This document shows, piece after piece, positions 61,287 through 64,000 of a stretch of DNA of 64,000 nucleotides; the stretch's first letter is position 1, and every line of letters begins with the position of its first letter. The stretch lies in NCBI RefSeq assembly GCF_020694005.1, contig NZ_CP073013.1:186001-250000 (forward strand), in the 5' to 3' direction. This stretch comes from Marinomonas profundi (lineage in GTDB: Bacteria; Pseudomonadota; Gammaproteobacteria; Pseudomonadales; Marinomonadaceae). The notes beneath the pieces are model-generated. The model made no database searches, was not told the origin of the DNA, and saw only the letters and a list, made by a program, of their open reading frames with translations. Made by a program: the position numbers and the translations under genes.

Positions 61287-62546
61287 ATGCAAAGCGAGAA
61301 CGGTTTCTACGGGCAATACGGCGGTAGCTATATTCCTGAAATCCTTTATTCGAGCCAACAGCAAATTCTACATGCGTTCGAAGAAGCCAAAAACGATCCT
61401 GAGTTTCTCGCTGAGCTGAATAAACAATGGCAGCAATTTTCTGGCCGCCCAACGCCTCTGACTTTTTGCGCGAATTTGACCGAACACTTTGGCGGCGCGC
61501 AAATTTACCTAAAGCGTGAAGATTTAAACCACAGTGGTGCGCACAAGATGAACAACGTGATTGGCCAAGGGTTATTGGTCAAGCGCATGGGCAAAAAGCG
61601 CGTCATTGCGGAAACCGGTGCCGGACAACACGGCATTGCGACCGCACTTGTCGCAGCGCGTTTAGGGCTTGAATGCACTATTTATATGGGTGCCAAAGAC
61701 ATTGAACGCCAATACCCGAACGTATTTTGGATGAAACAACTTGGTGCCACCGTCGTACCTGTTACCACAGGCGCGCAAACCCTACGCGATGCCCTAGACG
61801 AAGCGCTACGTGACTGGTCTTCTAGCCACGAAGAAAGCCATTATTTGATCGGCACTTCTTGTGGCTGTGCGCCCTTCCCTGAAATGGTGGCGTATTTCCA
61901 GTCTGTGATTGGTAATGAAGTGCGTGAGCAAAGTGTGGCGCAATTCGGACAATTCCCAGACCGCCTATACGCTTGCGTTGGCGGTGGCTCGAACGCTTGC
62001 GGTTTATTCTTGCCTTTCCTCGATGACAAAGAAGTGGAAATGGTCGGTGTGGAAGCAGGCGGCAAAGGTTTAGAACTTGGCGAGCATTCTATTCGCCTAT
62101 CTCATAACCTTGGTCAGCCAGGTATTGCGCAAGGCTTTGCGACTATGTTCTTACAAGATGACGCTGGGCAGTTGCAAGAAACCCACTCTATTGCTGCGGG
62201 TTTAGATTATGTTGGCGTTTCTCCGATCATCGCTCATTTGGCGGAAATTGGTCGCATCAAAATGACCTACGCCATGGACGATGAAGTCATTGCCGCTTGT
62301 ACTCTTCTACTAAAAAAAGAAGGCATTATTCCCGCTCTAGAATCGTCCCATGCCTTGGCGGGTGCCTTTAAAGACGCGCCAAACTTGCCAAAAGATTCTA
62401 AGATCGTCATCAACCTTTCTGGTCGTGGCGACAAAGACATCTTTAACGTAGCGAAAGCGGTACAAGATGAAACCTTCCCGCAATTCTTAACCGATTACCT
62501 TGCTTCTTATCCAACCACTCAAGAGAACAAAGGGGAAAAAGCATGA
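61287..62546 (+). CDS. trpB: Tryptophan synthase beta chain
   Basis: The 419-residue protein has the PLP lysine in SGAHKMNNVIGQ (Lys86 region), ETGAGQHGIATALVAARLG, the phosphate-binding CVGGGSNACG and LSGRGDKD. It joins indole and serine to make tryptophan. Several normally constant positions differ from enterobacterial TrpB: YGQYGGSYIPEILYSS at the start and GTSCGCAPFPEM where GPHPYP is usual. This suggests a separate lineage, possibly gained by transfer. Its last four bases overlap trpA. Confidence 0.93.
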   Translation: MQSENGFYGQYGGSYIPEILYSSQQQILHAFEEAKNDPEFLAELNKQWQQFSGRPTPLTFCANLTEHFGGAQIYLKREDLNHSGAHKMNNVIGQGLLVKRMGKKRVIAETGAGQHGIATALVAARLGLECTIYMGAKDIERQYPNVFWMKQLGATVVPVTTGAQTLRDALDEALRDWSSSHEESHYLIGTSCGCAPFPEMVAYFQSVIGNEVREQSVAQFGQFPDRLYACVGGGSNACGLFLPFLDDKEVEMVGVEAGGKGLELGEHSIRLSHNLGQPGIAQGFATMFLQDDAGQLQETHSIAAGLDYVGVSPIIAHLAEIGRIKMTYAMDDEVIAACTLLLKKEGIIPALESSHALAGAFKDAPNLPKDSKIVINLSGRGDKDIFNVAKAVQDETFPQFLTDYLASYPTTQENKGEKA

Positions 62547-63331
62547 GCCAGTTAGCGACCTTTATTGAAGAAAAACGCCTGCAAAAGCCTATTTTGTCGA
62601 TGACACACGTGGTGTATGGCTACCCTAGCGTGGAAGAAAGCTTGAGCTGGATGGAAAGACTGATGCAGGAAGGCGTCGATTTTATCGAAGTGCAATTTCC
62701 TTTTTCTGATCCAGTGGCTGATGGTCCAAGCATTGTTGCCGCATGCCACAAGGCATTGGAACAAAAGCTCGACGTGGAAACCTGCTTATCGCAACTGGGA
62801 AAACTCGCCAAAAACTTTCCCGACAGCCGCATTGTGTTAATGAGCTACCTCAACCCCATGTATCGTTTTGGGTTGGACAAACTGGCTAAACGCGCAGCAG
62901 AGGAAAACATTCTCGGGCTAATCCTTCCAGATCTGCCGATTGAACAAGCTGCGACCTACCAAGCAGCCTGTAAAGCCAATAACATCGATCCGGTTTGGTT
63001 AGTGACACCCGTCACACCACCAGAGCGTTTAGCCATGCTCGCCAGTCAAGCCAGTGGCTTCTTGTATTGTGTCGCTCGTTCTGGCGTTACAGGGCATTCT
63101 GTCCATGAAAAAGGCAAAGCCAAGCAGACTTCACTTGATGAGTATTTAGCGCAAATCAAACAACACGCCAGCGCACCGATGGGCGTAGGCTTTGGTTTAC
63201 GCGAACGCGCGCAAATTGAACAACTTATTGGCAAAGCCGACATCGCTATTCTAGGGTCTGCACTCTTGGATGCGTATAACCAAGGCGGACAAGAAGCGGG
63301 GATCAAATTGATAAAAGACTTATTTCACTAA
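62543..63331 (+). CDS. trpA: Tryptophan synthase alpha chain
   Basis: A 262-residue TIM barrel. The catalytic Glu and Asp are kept in DFIEVQFPFSDPVADGPSIV, and GVTG in ARSGVTGHSVHE. It splits indole-3-glycerol phosphate to indole, which passes to TrpB. Like its partner it differs from the common type (EVQFPFSD in place of ELGIPFSD). It starts in an ATGA overlap with trpB. No trpF or other trp gene adjoins. Confidence 0.93.
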   Translation: MSQLATFIEEKRLQKPILSMTHVVYGYPSVEESLSWMERLMQEGVDFIEVQFPFSDPVADGPSIVAACHKALEQKLDVETCLSQLGKLAKNFPDSRIVLMSYLNPMYRFGLDKLAKRAAEENILGLILPDLPIEQAATYQAACKANNIDPVWLVTPVTPPERLAMLASQASGFLYCVARSGVTGHSVHEKGKAKQTSLDEYLAQIKQHASAPMGVGFGLRERAQIEQLIGKADIAILGSALLDAYNQGGQEAGIKLIKDLFH

Positions 63332-63419
63332 GCGACCCATTTCTAAATAGTTTTGTAGGCCTGATGAGGGAAGTACGACCGTGATCAGGCGTATGACGTT
63401 ATTTTAGCCTACAATTATT

Positions 63420-63635
63420 GGTTTTTTGTAGGTCGTGGCTTCAGCCCGACAAGACGTGATTTGTCGTAATGCGTTTTTTGTCGGCATGCTTTTTTCAGGA
63501 TAAATCGCGACCTACAAGACCGTCGGAAGTCGTTTAGCCTACAATTAGTTGATTTATATGGTTTTTGCAGGTCGTGGCTTCAGCCCGACAAGACGCGATT
63601 TGTCGTAATGCGTTTTTTGTCGGCATGCTTTTTTT
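63420..63635. repeat. Two copies of a 76-bp REP-like element
   Basis: Copies at 63420-63495 and 63560-63635 are almost identical. Each has GTCGTGGCTTCAGCCCGAC, a small palindrome, then GTCGTAATGCGTTTTTTGTC. Between them lies GCGACCTACAAGACCGTCGG, part of the same family in reverse. They follow trpA, belong with the repeats at 30479 and 57433, and may protect or terminate transcripts. Confidence 0.9.
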
Positions 63636-63638
63636 CTC

Positions 63639-63735
63639 TCGTTCCCACGCTCCTGCGTGGTAATGCACGGCTTCTATCCATCCAACGCCGGATAACGATC
63701 GTGCCTCCCTCATCCGGCCTACCTACAGTGGGAAC
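63639..63735. repeat. Second REP-like class (GTTCCCACGCT type)
   Basis: GTTCCCACGCTCCTGCGTGG is a stem-loop of a kind common between genes in many gammaproteobacteria. ATAACGATCGTGCC and CAGTGGGAAC complete the unit, the latter pairing with GTTCCCAC at the left edge. Confidence 0.7.
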
Positions 63736-63779
63736 ACACCGTGCTCGTCACACCAACAGGGTATGAAGTACTGACCTTA

Positions 63780-63833
63780 CGAAACGAAGAAACCTGCATC
63801 TAAAGGGGATTAGATACAGGTTTCTTCGTTTCG
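63780..63833. terminator. Very long hairpin downstream of the fasciclin gene
   Basis: A 23-bp stem with one mismatch (CGAAACGAAGAAACCTG... paired with ...CAGGTTTCTTCGTTTCG) and an eight-base loop AAGGGGAT. It lies 63 bases past the fasciclin stop. It has no T-run on either side, so termination is only one option; an RNA-stability element or repeat unit is another. Confidence 0.55.
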
Positions 63834-63895
63834 CCAGCCAATCTTGTTGCTTTAGATATCTGGCTTTTTACCTGGCTCTACACTATCGCGCGGCC

Positions 63896-64000
63896 TTATT
63901 GTTTAGGCAAAAGCACCGCATCAACAACGTGAATCACGCCATTAGATTGCTTAACATCGGCTATGGTGACATGTGCAACGCGGCCATTTTCATCTTCCAA
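63896..64000 (-). CDS. Fasciclin-domain protein, C-terminal end only
   Basis: The minus strand reads 34 codons to a TAA at 63896-63898: LEDENGRVAHVTIADVKQSN then GVIHVVDAVLLPKQ. The ending G-V-I-H-V-[VI]-D-x-V-L-L-P is the conserved last strand of fasciclin (FAS1) domains. Such proteins are secreted or surface adhesion proteins. The rest lies outside the window. Confidence 0.9.
   Translation of the reverse strand: MEDENGRVAHVTIADVKQSNGVIHVVDAVLLPKQ

Noticed and set aside
1-64000. tRNA, rRNA or known riboswitch
   Set aside because: I looked at the larger gaps by eye and saw no cloverleaf or riboswitch pattern; a covariance-model search was not possible.

Overview
The window looks like chromosomal DNA of a marine gammaproteobacterium, most probably a Marinomonas-like member of the Oceanospirillales. 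This rests on gene content (KdkA and LpxL/M-type lipid A enzymes, a Cti-type fatty acid isomerase, DbpA, a YacL-like protein), a moderate GC content, and REP-like intergenic palindromes. No rRNA, tRNA or CRISPR array was seen. The genus is inferred from memory of gene families, not from a search.

Positions 1-17,300 are mostly ordinary housekeeping genes: a methyltransferase end divergent from gloB, an MltD-type murein hydrolase, ppnP, a GcvA-like LysR regulator with an abnormal start, a DEAD-box helicase, a DUF1285 protein, a MetF-like protein, and a small envelope cluster (GT9 glycosyltransferase, kdkA, lipid A acyltransferase). A luciferase-like oxidoreductase, cti, two acidic small proteins, an RbgA/YlqF-type GTPase and acpH follow. 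An intact ISAs1-family element (17,432-18,653, 10-bp target duplication) sits upstream of a five-gene peptide-type ABC importer with a HypT-like LysR gene. A MITE-like element is inserted inside that operon. Next come a GGDEF/EAL protein, dbpA, a VanZ-like protein and guaD.

Positions 30,900-55,715 hold the most unusual locus. Nine minus-strand genes are read in the order OmpA-like lipoprotein, TolC-like protein, short HlyD-like adaptor, secreted tail-collar protein, giant 4,407-residue surface protein, GAF-HlyD membrane protein, M50 protease-HlyD fusion, unknown 275-residue protein, and a 167-residue protein now split by an IS66-family element with a perfect 8-bp target duplication. The giant protein has an N-terminal LEPR-XLL motif, two DUF4347 domains with His-Gly and Tyr-Gly-Cys motifs at identical spacing, autotransporter-type beta repeats, Ig-like, cadherin and VCBS repeats, and no RTX nonapeptides. 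There is no ABC transporter ATPase in the locus. The cluster therefore looks like a surface-protein export and maturation system different from classical type I secretion. Function is inferred, not shown.

Positions 56,100-61,000 carry a Bcr/CflA-type MFS exporter with a TetR regulator, a decayed PrlF antitoxin, a shortened AlbA_2-type protein and a Fic protein with an AbiEi-like N-terminus preceded by four 24-bp iterons. A divergent trpBA pair with a clear sigma-70-like promoter follows. The right end holds REP-like repeats, a long hairpin and the C-terminus of a fasciclin-domain protein.
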